Assembly: GCA_016858145.1 (NCBI GenBank)
Contig: JAEHOE010000005.1
Coordinates: 1,240,001 to 1,304,000, forward strand
Direction of reading: 5' to 3'
Length of the DNA: 64,000 bases
DNA from: Edaphochlamys debaryana
Lineage: Eukaryota > Chlorophyta > Chlorophyceae > Chlamydomonadales
Shown here one piece after another: positions 11,515-23,360 of this stretch. The notes beneath the pieces are model-generated. The model saw nothing but the letters and a program-made list of their open reading frames with translations, made no database searches and was not told where the DNA came from. The translations under genes were made by a program, and so were the position numbers. Positions within the stretch are counted from its first letter, which is position 1; each line of letters starts with the position of its first letter.

Positions 11515-14500
11515 ATGGCTCCGAGCTCAAAACGGCCTGCGTCGGCGACGACCAAGCCGCCTGCGCTAGCGCCTGCGAAGGACCCGCACCCGCTCCTTTC
11601 TGCTATCAAGGAGTCGATTCATGAGCTGAGCGACGAGGGCAATGAGCGCCTTAACGAGCACTCGGAGCTGACACCTGGTGAGCGACGGGGTCGGGCTCTC
11701 AGCCCTCCACCCCGACCACCCGTGGGCAACCCACAAGCTGCCCGCCCCTCATCGCACGGTCGCTGCGGGCCACGCTGCGGCCAGCTACGTGGTCTTGAGC
11801 TGAGCAGACCGGCTCCAGCCAAGGCCCCAGCAGGAAGGCTCTAGAGTAGTTCTTTCTGCCCAGACCCCTTCCGTGAGCCCCTGGGCGAGCTGGCGCTGTC
11901 ACGTCCGACACTTTCTTGTCTGCACGCCACCCCCACCAGGCAACGAGCAGTGCGCCGTGTGCGCCGGAGCCTGCGAGCCGGCCACCATCTGCACCTCCTG
12001 CGACTGCGGTGAGGCCCTGCCTGGTCGCCACGGCACACCTAAGCTGCCGTGCTTTTGCAGCACACGGAGCGGCAGGAACAGCAGCCCAACCGCCTGCCCC
12101 TCCCGCTCGGCCCTCGCAGTGATCTACTGCAGCGAGGCCCACATGACCCAGGACCAGCCCCGCCACGTGCAGGTGCGCCGCGCCCACGCGCGTCAGGGTT
12201 GTCACGTGGTGTCGTTAAAGCTCGTGCCCACTCTGCACGCGCTTTGACCACCAGATTTCTTTACTGCGTCTGTGCCTGCAGGCCTGCGCCCTGCCTAAGC
12301 CCTCTCATGCGCAGGCTGATCTGTCCGAGCTTTAGCATCCTTGATCCCCGGCTTCCCTGTGGCTGCCGCCCGCAGGTGTGCGCCATGCTGCAGTGCATCC
12401 GCCAGGCGGCGGAGCTGCGCGCGGCGGACGCGGAGGAGGCGGCCGAGGGCGAGGGCGAGGAGGACGGCGGCAAGGCGCCGCCGGCGGCCGCCAAGGCGGA
12501 GCCGCTGCGGCCGCTGGCCGAGGCCCTGGGCGAGGGCTGGGCCCACGTCCTGCCGGAGCGCTACGCACCCGTGTACCCCCTGGAGCTGGCCAAGCAGGAC
12601 GCCGCCCCGCAGCCGTCGCAGTCGCAGCAGCAGGACAAGCCGGAGGCTGTGGAGGCCGCCAACGGCGCCGAGGCCAAGGGCGCCGAGCCGCCGCGCAAGA
12701 GGTGCGTGCCTCGCCTAGCCATTGCCTTATCGGCCCTCACTTGCGCTGTTCGCTTACCCAGAGCCTTGCTTGGAAGCAGAGCCCTTCACTGAACTCGTGG
12801 CCTCGTTGCCCTCCCCCGCACAGGGCCCGCCGGGCCAAGGCCGAGGAGGACGACGCCCCGGCCTCCGCCGCCGCCACCGTCACCCCCGCCGCCGCCGCCG
12901 AGCCCAAGGCCCTGGACGAGCGCGCGCTGCTGCGCCTGGCCGTCGAGCTGGCCGACCGTACGTCCGCCCTGTCGTACGCCTACACGGCGGCGCACGCGCT
13001 GCGGACCCTGCCCGCCGCCAAGACCGCCGTGGCCTCCACCGCGGCCGCGGCCCGGCCCCTCCAGCTGATCGTGCTGGGAGCCGCGGGCGACGCAGAGCTG
13101 GCCGACCCCTCGTCTTGGCAGGTGGGGCTTTAGCCCTGGATGGTGTATGGGATGTGGGTCGGGCAGTGGCGATGTGGGTCGGACAGGGCTGAGTGCGCTG
13201 GTGTTGGGCGCCCCGGGGGCCAGGCGGCGCAGTGCTGGGCGGGGCCAGCCTCGCCTTACCCTGACCCGCCTGCTTGAGTGTGCAGCCGCTCGCAATCCTG
13301 CCTCCCTTGCTGCGTCTCCGCTTTCCCCACTCTCTCCGGCCCCCCGCCAGGCCCCTGCCTAACCCTCCCTGCCCGCGCCCCAGGTGGTGGCCGATGCGGT
13401 GGACACGGACGTGCGCATCGTGTTCGTGGGGCCCGAGGTGCCCGACAGCCTGGCCGGCACGGGGGCGCAGTACGGCCGCGTGTCGCAGTGGTACCTGCAG
13501 GCGAGCGGGGCGGGGGGATTGCCCCGTGTGGGTGGCTTCTGCTCAGCTCTGTTGCTTCTGCTGGCGCCTGCCCCATCCATCCATCCACCCTATCGATGCA
13601 TCGATCCCAACAACACTCCATCCGGCCCCCTGCCATTCCCAGAGCACCTACGGGGACGACTCGCTGACCGCCGCCGCTGAGCGCACGGGCCAGGCTGCCG
13701 TGCTGCAGCACCCCGACGCCTTCCTGGCCTTCAACCCGGGCTTCACCTGCCCCGACTACGAGTGGGTGGAGACGCTGGCGGCGCTGAGCAAGTGAGCGTT
13801 GGGAGGGGGCCGGGGCTGGGACTGGGCCTGAGGAGCAATCGGGAAGCAGGGGGGCGTGCTGCAAGAGCGGGCCAGAGCGCTGGACAGGGGTTAGCGGGAG
13901 GCTGGGCCCGTGGGTGAGGGCAGCAGCAGCTGGGACGCGGAGCTTGACTGACGGAGGGACGGGGTGCTGACACCTCGACATGTGCCCGTCTGTCCTCCAG
14001 GGCCGTGCGTCCGGGCCAGGCCCAGGCGGCCGGCGGCGGCCGTGGCCCCTGCCTCATCGTGGCCACCAACACACGCCTGGAGGTGGGTGCGACCGGGCCG
14101 GAGCTGGAAAGCGAGGGGCAGGCGCGTCAGCACCTTGCCGTTGAGCTGCGAGCCGGCATGCCTGCTCCTCGGCCGCCGCCGCCGCCGTCTCTGCATGCCC
14201 TGTGCCTCCTCTCACCCCACTTGCCCCTACACCAACCCCTCCACCTTGCCCCGCTCCCCCTCCTTCCCCTCTCCCTCCTTTCCCCCAGGCCGACATGGAG
14301 AACGACATGCTCCGCGAGCAGGGCTGGGTGGCGGTGTCGCCCTCGGCGCCCAACCCCTTCACCTCGCTCAAGGCGCAGCAGAACGGCGTCTACGCCAACG
14401 ACTGCTACCGCAAGAACGCCTGGCTGTCCGCCTACTCGACGCGGCAGGCCAACCAGCAGCGCCAGTTCGTGGTGGTCAAGCGGCGCCAGGGCAAGGCCGC

Positions 14501-14558
14501 GGCCAAGCTGGCGGCCGCGTTCGGCAGGATCGGGAAGCTGTTCCGCAAGCGGAGGTGA
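11515..14558 (+). CDS. MYND zinc-finger protein with MSS51-like C-terminal domain (9 exons, 508 aa)
   Basis: Exons are 11515-11677, 11940-12008, 12120-12172, 12376-12701, 12824-13121, 13384-13500, 13643-13791, 14001-14082 and 14289-14558. A MYND finger spans about residues 59-97 (CAVC, CTSC, YCSEAH, then His and Cys). It is assembled across three exons, and His85 stands where many members have Cys. An Ala/Glu-rich linker follows. Then comes an alpha/beta region with LQLIVLGA, DVRIVFVGPEVP and HPDAFLAFNPGF, which resembles the C-terminal domain of the MSS51/ZMYND15/ZMYND17 family. The tail is basic (KLFRKRR). Members act in mitochondrial translation or as protein-binding scaffolds; the role here is not evident. 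The intron at 13501 has a GC donor (gcgagc). Confidence 0.75.
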
Positions 14559-15322
14559 GGCCGTGAGGAGGCAGGGGGGTGTAGCTGGGAGCGGAGGTGA
14601 GGGTGGTGCCGTGGGGAAGGGGTACAGGCAGGGGTGATGAGGAAGATGCGGCGGATGAGGCGCAGCCGGAGTGCAGCTGAAGTGGGCTGCGGTGCGGGCA
14701 AGTGCGATTGGTACTGGTAAGGCTGGCCGGTTTGCCCAGCCTGACGGAGGGCGCGCGGCAGGGCGCGACAAGCGAGGATAGAGCTTCCTAAACTGCTACC
14801 GTGAGGAAGTCTCGAGGACGGGCGGGCCATGGGTGCCATCACAGCGGCCTGTATTGGACGAGGACAAGGACAAGTTGAGTGCTTGGACATGAAGACGGTG
14901 CAGCGGCCGGGAGGCCGAATGGCGTGACAGGTAGCGCTCGGGGTGTTGTCGAGGCTATGGCTGGGCCACCCCTGGGCCAAGCACTGGCCAAGCAGGTTGG
15001 TCGGTTGTCCCTGGGCTTGATGGCGCCCCCGGAGTCCTCGCCCCACCCCGCCCCAGTGTCAACACTAATGCTGCTCATCGAGGCGCGGTACTGGCCCAAG
15101 TGTGCGGGCCTGCACAAAGTGCCGCGACCGTACACACGCCGATGGTTCATCGTTAGTGTTTGCAGACCTGCAACACCCGCATTCCAGCATTGCCCAGAGA
15201 CCAGCTGTTCAGTAAGCACTGCAAGGGCCCGCGAGACGCCCCTCGACTTCGACTTTCTCCGAACAGCGACTCCGCATTTGCGAGACCGGGCCGCGTGCGC
15301 AGACCAAGCCCCATAGTTTAGC
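14559..15322. other. Intergenic
   Basis: This stretch lies between the MYND gene stop and the calmodulin-like gene start. I see no additional gene and no clear TGTAA. Confidence 0.4.
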
Positions 15323-17027
15323 ATGGCTGACATCTCGGAGGTTAGTCGATGGCAGAACAGCAGGCTCGGTGCAGCTTGCGCGATAGACCATTTCCGCTGA
15401 CCGCCCGGAATGCTTCACGGGATGCAGGAGAAGCGGCGGGAATACCGCGAGGCGTTCAGGTGGGCGACGCATCGGGTCTGGATCAGGAGCTCCGGTGCAA
15501 GTCCAGGATGTTCATTGCCCATTGCTGACAAGGTTGCACGTTACCCTTGCTTCTGCAGCCTTTTTGACAAGGATGGCAACGGTGCGCTCGTGGAGGGGCT
15601 GGCGCTGCTCGGTTACAACCCGTGGGGCCTTACACGTACCTGGGCACACTTCTGTGGGTCTCAACCCCACCCCACCCCCGTTTCAGCCTCTACAACGCTG
15701 CACTCTCCCTGTTTCACGGCCGGCACCCCACAGAGAAGATCACCACGAAGGAGCTCGGGATTGTGATGCGGTCTCTGGGGCAAAACCCTACCGAGAAGGA
15801 GCTGCAGGCCATGATCCGCGAGGTGAGAGGGGCACCCAAGTCAGGACGCATGTCTGGACACCTTTGCATAGCGCACTTACTCATCTTCCGACCCCTGCCC
15901 TGCCCAGGTGGACACAGATGGTAGGAGCGCCTGAGCTGGCTGGGTGTCATTGCGGCTGTGGTCCTTTGCACTGCAAGGCCGGGTCTTGGCTGAAGGGAGA
16001 AGCAACTCTTCCAGGGGAGGACCCTACGCCTGCCGACCGTGTGGACATGTTGGCCTGTCACGCACCATCGTGCCGGTGCCCCCGTTTAGCACAGTGCAAC
16101 GCCAAGTTCCTCACCTGGGGGCTGCATCCTGCCCTGGACCAGCGCTTAACCTGCTGTCCCGCGGGTGTACGTGTTTGTGTTTATAAACTTGTAGGCAACG
16201 GCACCGTGGACTTCAACGAGTTCTGCAAGCTCATGGAGAACCGCCAGCTGCAGACCCAGGACCAGGAGGAGATGCTGCGCGAGGCCTTCAAGATGTTTGA
16301 CCGCGACGGCAACGGGCAGATCAACGCCTCAGAGGTGAGGCGCTCGTGCTCTCACGTCGTGCGGGTTGGAGGGGGATGGGCGGGTGGGGTGTTCGCAGTC
16401 GAGGGCCCTGCGCCAATAACACCCACGGTGTTTCACCCGACGCTTCCGATGCACCCGCCCTTCCTCAGCTCCGGCACGTCATGACGAACCTCGGGGAGGC
16501 GCTCACAGACGAGGAGGTGGGTCCATGGCGCCGGGCGCGGGCTGGGTTGGTAACGCAGGGGTCCGCATGTGGGCAGGGACGCGCATAAAGGCCAGCGACC
16601 ATCTGCTTATCCCGAGGTACTGTGTGGTGCGTGCAGGTGGACGCCATGATCCGGGAAGCCGACGTGGATGCAGACGGCAGCGTGAACTACGAAGAGGTGC
16701 GGCTGGGGCGGGGGCGGTCAGGGGCAGGGTCCGACGGGCTGGGGCCGGGCATGCGAGCGCGCTTCCGCACCGACACGACCGCCTCCTCCCCGTGTGTGCT
16801 CGCGCGCAGTTCCTGCGCATGCTGCTGATCCCGCCGGTCCCCGCGCACTGACCTGCTGTCGCACTGACCTGACGGGCCACGGGCGGCGGGGCGCGGGCGC
16901 GCGGGGGAGGAGGGCGGCGGGTCATGCCCACCACGTTGACATGACCACCAAGACCGCCTCCTCCCCGTGTGCCCCTCTCCCAACCCTGGCTGACATTTAG
17001 TTCGTGCGCATGATGACGACGAGGTGA
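15323..17027 (+). CDS. Calmodulin-like four-EF-hand protein with two candidate last exons
   Basis: Exons are 15323-15340, 15428-15459, 15559-15581, 15734-15822, 15908-15920, 16195-16334, 16469-16516 and 16637-16696. The last exon is either 16810-16851 (ending [13 protein letters not shown], 154 aa) or 17001-17027 (ending FVRMMTTR, 149 aa, the calmodulin length). Four EF loops are present: [29 protein letters not shown] and [10 protein letters not shown]. Loop 1 reads Glu instead of Gly at position 6 because exon 4 opens with AGAAG. Introns before LRHVMTNLG and after NYEE sit exactly where the CAM1 introns lie, so the two are paralogs. It probably acts as a Ca2+ sensor, and the target is unknown. 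TGTAA lies at 17487. Confidence 0.88.
16778..17027 (+). repeat. Duplicated terminal-exon segment of the calmodulin-like gene
   Basis: An identical 19-bp block, ACCGCCTCCTCCCCGTGTG, occurs at 16778-16796 and 16953-16971. Each copy is followed by an acceptor AG and an exon starting TTCnTGCGCATG (16810 and 17001). This looks like a tandem duplication that created two alternative 3' exons. Confidence 0.7.
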
Positions 17028-18384
17028 AATTGCCGCACCCGGCGGTGGACCCCGTGTGGGCAGCCCTGTGGACGCCGCTTCCCTGTGGGGCGGCGCCCGG
17101 ATGATGTCTGGTCGGGGCTGAGGCACAGCGCTTGGACGGTGCGCTGCGCGGAGGACGGGAAGTCGGGCAAGAGGATGAGCCTGGTGCGCTGTAGCCACAT
17201 CAGGCCGTTCCCTCTCACAGCGGCATTTGCCTGCGGGGCAGTTTGCTTGAGCGGGGTGGAAACACGGCTCGGGCAAGCCCGCTGACTTGTGACGCTGACC
17301 GAGGAAAGAACGCAATGTACACCATTCTTCATTTTCGTGGGATCTGGACTATTGGCAGTGTGCTGCTTTGTGGCTGTTATTGGCGCTGGCGAGGGTTGCC
17401 TGGACGGAAGCAGCGGCACGTGTGGTGCGAAGACGCCCAGGCCGCTAGGAGAAGGGGGCAGGACTCGTAGGAGGATAGTATTGGAGTGTAACACACAGAC
17501 TTGTGCTCGGCTCGGCGCTGAGGCAGTCCTGGCCGCAGCAGCCACCGTGATGCTCACTCTCGGCAGGGTCGGAGCCCTCGGAGGGCAAACGGGCCGCTCA
17601 AGCGGCAAGGCTATCGGAATTTAGCTCTACACGGAGCACTCTGGCAGGGGTAGCAGCGCCACTGCGCCAGTCCCCGCTGCCCGACGGGCTAGGGTTGCAG
17701 CCGCATCGGGAATCGGGAGCTATCTAGCTCTCCACGGAGCAGTATACGCCGAGACCGCTGAACGGGAAGGTAGGATTAGCAGCTGTCCCAGCTGCCTCAG
17801 GGTTAGGCCTTCTGTCGGAAGCGGGAGCCGGGAGCTCTCCAGTCGAGTGAACACTGGCCCTAGGCGGGCACAACACTTGGGCAGGCTTACAACCTCATGG
17901 GCATGAGCACCCCATCCTTTGGGAATCCAACCCCTGCCAAGGACAACCCGAGCTTCCAGGCCTTCCGTCTGAAGACAGTCGGCACAACCTCTGCCACAGC
18001 CTCATGCCTTGCGCCTGCATGTGCGCACCGCGCAGCGCAAGCTGGCTAGCTGCAGCCCTGCTTGCTCCTTCAGCCAGTCCACCGTCAACCCTTGCCAGCA
18101 TCCGCAAACAAGTTCCGTATCAATGCAGTGTCAGCCGTCAACTCCCAACGCACGCAAAAACTCTCAGGAGTACCCCAGTCAAACCCACTCTCAGCACTTA
18201 ACGCCATGCAGCCCCTCTCGGAGTTCCATGCACTGGGCCAGGCTGCAAGTCAGGCTTTTACCCGCTTCCCAGAGAGTCCGCCACTTATCTCTACCGTACT
18301 CGACTCTGCAAGCCCGAGCAGCGAGCCCGCTCGCTCCATCCTCGCCGAGCCAGTGGCGCCATCCAAAGCACCTCTGGGCTGGGC
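17028..18384. other. Intergenic between convergent genes, with degenerate repeats
   Basis: The calmodulin-like gene probably ends near TGTAA (17487-17491). PRP38 on the minus strand probably ends near TTACA (17887-17891). Between them, 17607-17638 and 17719-17744 carry related copies of a GCTATCTAGCTCTCCACGGA-like motif, also seen near 30.5 and 31.15 kb. No coding exon is seen. Confidence 0.5.
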
Positions 18385-20484
18385 TCACCGCCCGTTGCCG
18401 TAGCGGGAGCGGATGTCGTCCTCGTTGCGCCGGTCCCGCGTCGCAGCGCCATCCTTGAAAACATCCCGTGCGTCGCGCACGTCCCGGCGGTCCCGGCTGC
18501 GGCTGCGGCTCCGGTCGCGGCTGCCTCCACGCCGGTCCCGCTCGTCGTAACCCCGGTCCCTGTCCCGGTCCCCGTACCCGCCCCGGCCGCCGCGGTCCCG
18601 GTCCCTGTCCCGGTCGTCACGCGGATCCCGCCGCTCGTCCCGCCTGTCGTACTCCCGCGTGTCGCGCGTGTCCCGGCGGTCGCGGTCATACCCGCCCCGC
18701 CCAGCTCCGCGGTCGTAGTCCCTGTCACGAGACTCCGGCCGCCGGTCGTCCCGCCGGGGCTCCTCGCGCCGGGCGGGCGGCGGCGGCTCGCGGCGGTCGC
18801 GGGGCGGCTCGGGAGACGCCGAGGCGCGGGCGCGGCCGGCGGCATTGCCCGTCGCCGTTTGGGCAGAGGGATCGCGGCCGCGGCCCTCCTCGCGCACGCC
18901 GGCGCGGTTGGGGGCGCGCTGCCCGAACGCGACCGACAGGGAGGCCTTCACCGAGGCCGGCCGGCGGTTGCCGGTGTCATCCGCGCCGCGCCGGTCCGCG
19001 CCGCCGGCGCCTCCGTTGCCCTTCGCTGATGTGGGCAGGCCGCGGCCCTTGAGCTCCTCCTTGATCACGTCCTCCACCGGCTTGGGGATGCGCGGGAAGA
19101 TGGTCTCAAAGTAGTACTGCGGGCCATGGGAGGGGGAGGGGGCGGGCAGAAGCACGATAAGGAGGGGGCCTCGCGGAGACTAAGGCAGCACTAGAGCAAG
19201 GTGCGGGACGAGGCCGGGTGTCAGGTATCGGCTGTCAGGCGCACTGGGGCGGAATGCGAGCGTGTCAGCGACGTTTGGGACAGTGCTGGGTTGAGGGGCG
19301 TGGCGTGCGTGTAGGTGCGGAGGGACGAACTGTCGTGCTTTTATTGCGAAGCGCCAGAGACCGCAACCCTACCGACGGCAGGGGTGGATTGCAAAGCGTC
19401 GTGCTGGGGCGCACGGTTCCTCCCGCCATGCCAGCAGGCCGACGCGTCCTTGAGCCGCAGCCGCTGTGTGTGTCACCGAAGAGCTGGACCAGGCCAGGGC
19501 TATCCATGCGCGTCGCTAGACCTGCCGTCCCTGTGCGTGGCACCACACTACAAGGCGCAAGGCAGGCAGCTCAGTGCGGGAGCGGCTGCCCCCCAGCCCG
19601 TTGCCCTCTCGGCTCGAGCCGTCGCCCCCGTGCCTACCTGAGACAGCAGCAGGTCGCGGAGATAGTCTCCCATCGACACCTCCTTCTGCCCGGGACCGCT
19701 GGGCGAAAACATCTGCACAAAAAGAGACAAAGAGTCTGCGTCAGAGGTGCTGGCGCCTCGCCCTGGCGGAGCGCAGCCGCAACAGCAGTGCCCACCGCAA
19801 GCCACCCATCACCTGGGCTCTGGGTGCTTGCCGAGACGTGAGAAGCGAGAAAACACCGGCGGGAGAGGGGGAGGAAGCAACCCAGAGCACGTAACAAGCT
19901 TCAACGGCTCACCTCGGGGTCCTTGATGTAGGGCGAGCACCAGTTCCAGAGCGTCTTCGGGTCCGCAACGTAGCGCAGGTACAGGAAGCCCACCTGCGGT
20001 TAAGGGAGCATTCGCACGGCAAGATGGCATCTGTAAGCTTCTGCCTCCTGCTTTGAGCTACCAACTGTCCCATGCATGCAGCTCCGCCGTGAGGGCGGTC
20101 AAGGGTGGTACCGGGGCCCACTAGCCATGCCCCTCCCGCTGGTTCCCCCAAACACACCCCCACCCCAAGGCCCGAAATCGTCCCCAAGCCCTGCCACCCT
20201 ACCGCGCGGATGAACGGCGAGTCCCGGTGGTCCAGCATGGACTTAATCTGCTGCGCGTTGAGCTTAATTGCGCAGAGCCGGTGCATCAGGCAGAAGGCTG
20301 AAGAAGGCCCGCGAGCGTTCCCGCTCATCCACGGCTCAACATGGTCCACGTTCTCGTATATCTCATCCACGATGTCCGAGTACTGAAGCGTGGCGCAGGT
20401 GTGGCGGTAGTAATCTGAAGCCAGGATGTTCTGCCGCAGCACGCTTTCTAGGTTGAAAGTGGTGGCGTTGCCATGGATCTCCAT
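18385..20484 (-). CDS. PRP38B-like pre-mRNA splicing factor (4 exons, 389 aa)
   Basis: Minus-strand exons in order are 20484-20203, 19993-19913, 19712-19638 and 19116-18385. Residues 1 to about 165 form a complete PRP38 domain. Its features are NATTFNLESVLRQNILAS, DIVDEIYENVDHVEPW, SAFCLMHRLCAIKL, DSPFIRAVGFLYLRY and the closing FPRIPKPVED. This form (HVEPW, one-block domain) is closer to human PRPF38B than to yeast Prp38. The last 140 residues are an RS/RD-type tail of Arg-Asp, Arg-Glu and Ser-Arg pairs, typical of nuclear splicing proteins. The family works at spliceosome activation with the U4/U6.U5 tri-snRNP. A TTACA (TGTAA on its strand) at 17887 is the likely poly(A) signal. Confidence 0.9.
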
Positions 20485-21486
20485 CTGCGCTGACCGCGCC
20501 TAGAAAGGCGCGGGCGGAGGGCACTGGAGCGCCTGGCAGAGGCCTCGTCGCCGCGCAGCGCGACCGCCGCAGCCGCCTTCCTCTCTCCTCACGCCCTAGA
20601 TATGTATGCTTTGCTGCTGCCCTCAAGCTGCGGTGGGGGTGGCTGAAGGCGACGCCGATGACCGAGTGGCCACGGGGTGAGTTGCGTCCTCGTCAAGGAA
20701 GCTAGCGCAACCTGGGCCTTAGTCGTTCAGGAAAGCAGTGTCAAGTAGCAGTATTTGTCTGTCTGAGGAGACGTGCGGATCGTGCCCAAGGGGGCAAGGG
20801 GCCAAGGGGGCCGATGGCACCACCTACTGCCCTCGTCCACCGCGTTGACGTTTCACCGCCAGAAGCACAGGCAGCACTTGCATGGCCCTGCTGTAGAACT
20901 GCTAGTCACGGCACTAGACTGCGCATCCTTGACACAGCATCTTCTTTTGCCCCCCACGGAAGCTTGCTGGAGCGTCAAAGTATGGCTTACTAGAAGCCGT
21001 CTCAAGCGGCTTGAACGCGTGGGCTGCAAGGCGTGAGACTGGCCTTCGGATTGCTTTGCGCGGCAAGACGCGGCACCGGCGGGGACCGGGTCCAGCGTGC
21101 ATAGCAGGTGGGCACAGGTCAACGGGGGGCCTCCAGCCGACGCACAGGTGCCGGTGCGGGCGAGGGCCCAGCGCGCGCACGCGGGGGGTCGCTTAGGAGG
21201 GGGAGCAACCAGGCTGACTCCCTTACCAAGCTCCGTCGGGCGGATGGAGCCGCTGCATCCGGCGGCACCGGTCTCCAAGCTGAGCGTCGGTCACCAGGAC
21301 GGACCCTAGTGCAGACTCCCTGGTGTGCGTCCTGTGACTTCTTTTGCCCCTACTCCGCAGCAGGCCCGCTCCGCCCCTGATTGCACGGGGTGGTCCCGGC
21401 CAGCTCCTCGGGCTGCAGCCGCGTCGCCGCCGCCTGCGGTCCCGACCTTCTAACCGCCCCTGCGGTGGCAGAGGGTGACCAAGGTC
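20485..21486. other. Divergent intergenic region
   Basis: About 1 kb separates the PRP38 start (minus) from the small membrane protein start (plus). I see no gene and no clear promoter motif. Confidence 0.4.
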
Positions 21487-22358
21487 ATGTGGGTCGAGCG
21501 GCAACCCGATCGGGGCTTGTCCCCGTCCTTCATCATCGGACTCGTGCTGCTCCTCTTCATCCTCACCGGGGATTTCGGCTCATTTGGCGGCTCCTCAAAC
21601 AACCAGTCCGGGCAACAAGTCCGGCTGGGGCAGACGCCTCAGGTGCAGGCGCAGGAAGTGCGCGAGAAGGTGCGTCTGGGGTGCTTTGTTTGGGAGGTGC
21701 GTGTCGGTGGGACGCTTGCAGCGGGCTCTGGGAGGCACGGGACAACCGCTGCTCTGCGCTACCTCGCCTGCGCGACCCAATGTCCGCGCTTTGAAGCTTT
21801 ACCCCATGGACGTGTGTGCGCTGCCCCTGGGTCGCAGCTGCTATACGAGATGACGCTGGCAAATGAGAGGCTGGAGGTGGGCGGTGGGGCACGGTGGAGA
21901 AAGCCAGGGTTCGTCCTTGGGGTAGATGCGCGGTGCGGCCTTCAAGCACACAGGCCGCCTTGGACTCCCCACTTAAGCTGCTCTCTGGCTCATCCCACTT
22001 GCAGAAAGAGAACCGGCATCTACAGCAGCAAGTCATGCTGCTACGGCGGCTGTACCGCGCCTGCCGCGGCGGCAACAGCACTGCGGCGGGAGCATCGACG
22101 GGCGAGCTGGCGAAGATGGCGGCGGCAGAGGCGGCGCTGGCTTCTGCAGGGGAACAAGGGGCGGCGGCTGGGGCAGCGGGGTCCTCACAGCAGGCGCAGC
22201 AGCAAGCCGCAGGGCAGCAGGCGCAAGCACAGGGGCAGACACAAACGCAGGGACAGGGGCAGCAGCAGGGGCAGGCGCAAGGGCAGGTGGTGCAGCAGCA
22301 GCAGCAGCAGCAGCAAGGGGCCACGGTGGCTGCAGGTGGTGGTACTGGAGGGACGTAA
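21487..22358 (+). CDS. Small single-pass membrane protein with coiled coil and Gln-rich tail (3 exons, 191 aa)
   Basis: Exons are 21487-21669, 21838-21876 and 22005-22358, all joined in phase 0. After about 13 residues there is one hydrophobic segment (FIIGLVLLLFILTG). A Gly/Ser/Asn/Gln stretch follows, then a helical region (LLYEMTLANERLE, KENRHLQQQVMLLRRLYRAC) with heptad character. A low-complexity tail of Gln, Ala and Gly ends in a run of eight Gln. The layout suggests a type II or tail-in-lumen anchor followed by a short coiled coil. I do not recognise the family. A short N-terminus before the anchor and the absence of Arg-rich transit features argue against an organelle presequence. Confidence 0.65.
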
Positions 22359-23360
22359 CCACAGCTTCTATGCCCGTGTTGGTGCACGGGGCTGGCCAGT
22401 GTGGGGTGCTGACTTGCGGTGCAGGCTGTCTTGATGAGGGGAGTTTGCTGTTCCCATGGTCTATGGCTGTGTCAGTGATCGCGTGGGGGGCCCGCCTCAG
22501 CTGTTGGTAGCTGGCCGCTTGTGCACCATCGCAAGGCAGTGAAGGCACTGAAGCATGTGACAAGCACGCATCAGGTGGGCTCCAATGGAGATTGTGTGCA
22601 GCTGGTCAAGGCTTCGGCTGAGGGTCTTGACTGCAAACGGAGCAAGCCATGGCGGCCTCTACATGCCTGGCGTATCAGTGCGCCCCAGATGAGCACTGCC
22701 ACCGTCGGCGACTCGGCGAGCGCTGAACCCCGAAACCGAGAGAGGGCCACCGTGCGTGCTCCGTGTCAGGTGCGGCCCGTGTGCTTCTAGATAGCCTGTG
22801 CGCAGTGCGGAGGCTATGCCCACCCACCCCGATTCCCCGAAACCCGGAGAGGGCTCTTCAGCACTGATTCGACACAGCCGACACAACACGGCCCGCAATG
22901 ACGATACTGTTGTTACAACCACAATCCCATCAGCTCTGCAAGCCGCTTGGGTACACGCATGCCAACAAGCATGCAAGCTTATGATCGGCTCCGGTGACTG
23001 CCCAGCCCACATACTACCGGTAACTCTTGACCGCGTGCTTATACGACCCAGCGCCAAACCCAGTCGCAACCTACCCATCAAATCCCAAGCCCCATCATAA
23101 GCCAGCGCGCGCCCTTGGCCCAGGCAGCGCCCTCCTTGATCCTCGCCGCCACGCAACGTGGCTCCTGCGCCACGCCCCCGGTTCCAGCTGATCCTCTTTG
23201 ATCCCACGACACAGGCTGCACACACTCCGCGGCCCCAGTGCATGACTGCAGCGGTGAGCTGACAGCGCGGTCCGCCCGTGAAGACCAATCACATCGTGCG
23301 CCATCCCGTACCCGCTGCTGCAAGCTCCAAGGTCAGTAGGACTCCTGCCGCAGCAGTCCC
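22359..23360. other. Intergenic between convergent genes
   Basis: TTACA at 22913-22917 is the likely poly(A) signal of the minus-strand NDUFS6-type gene. I see no other gene or repeat. Confidence 0.4.
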
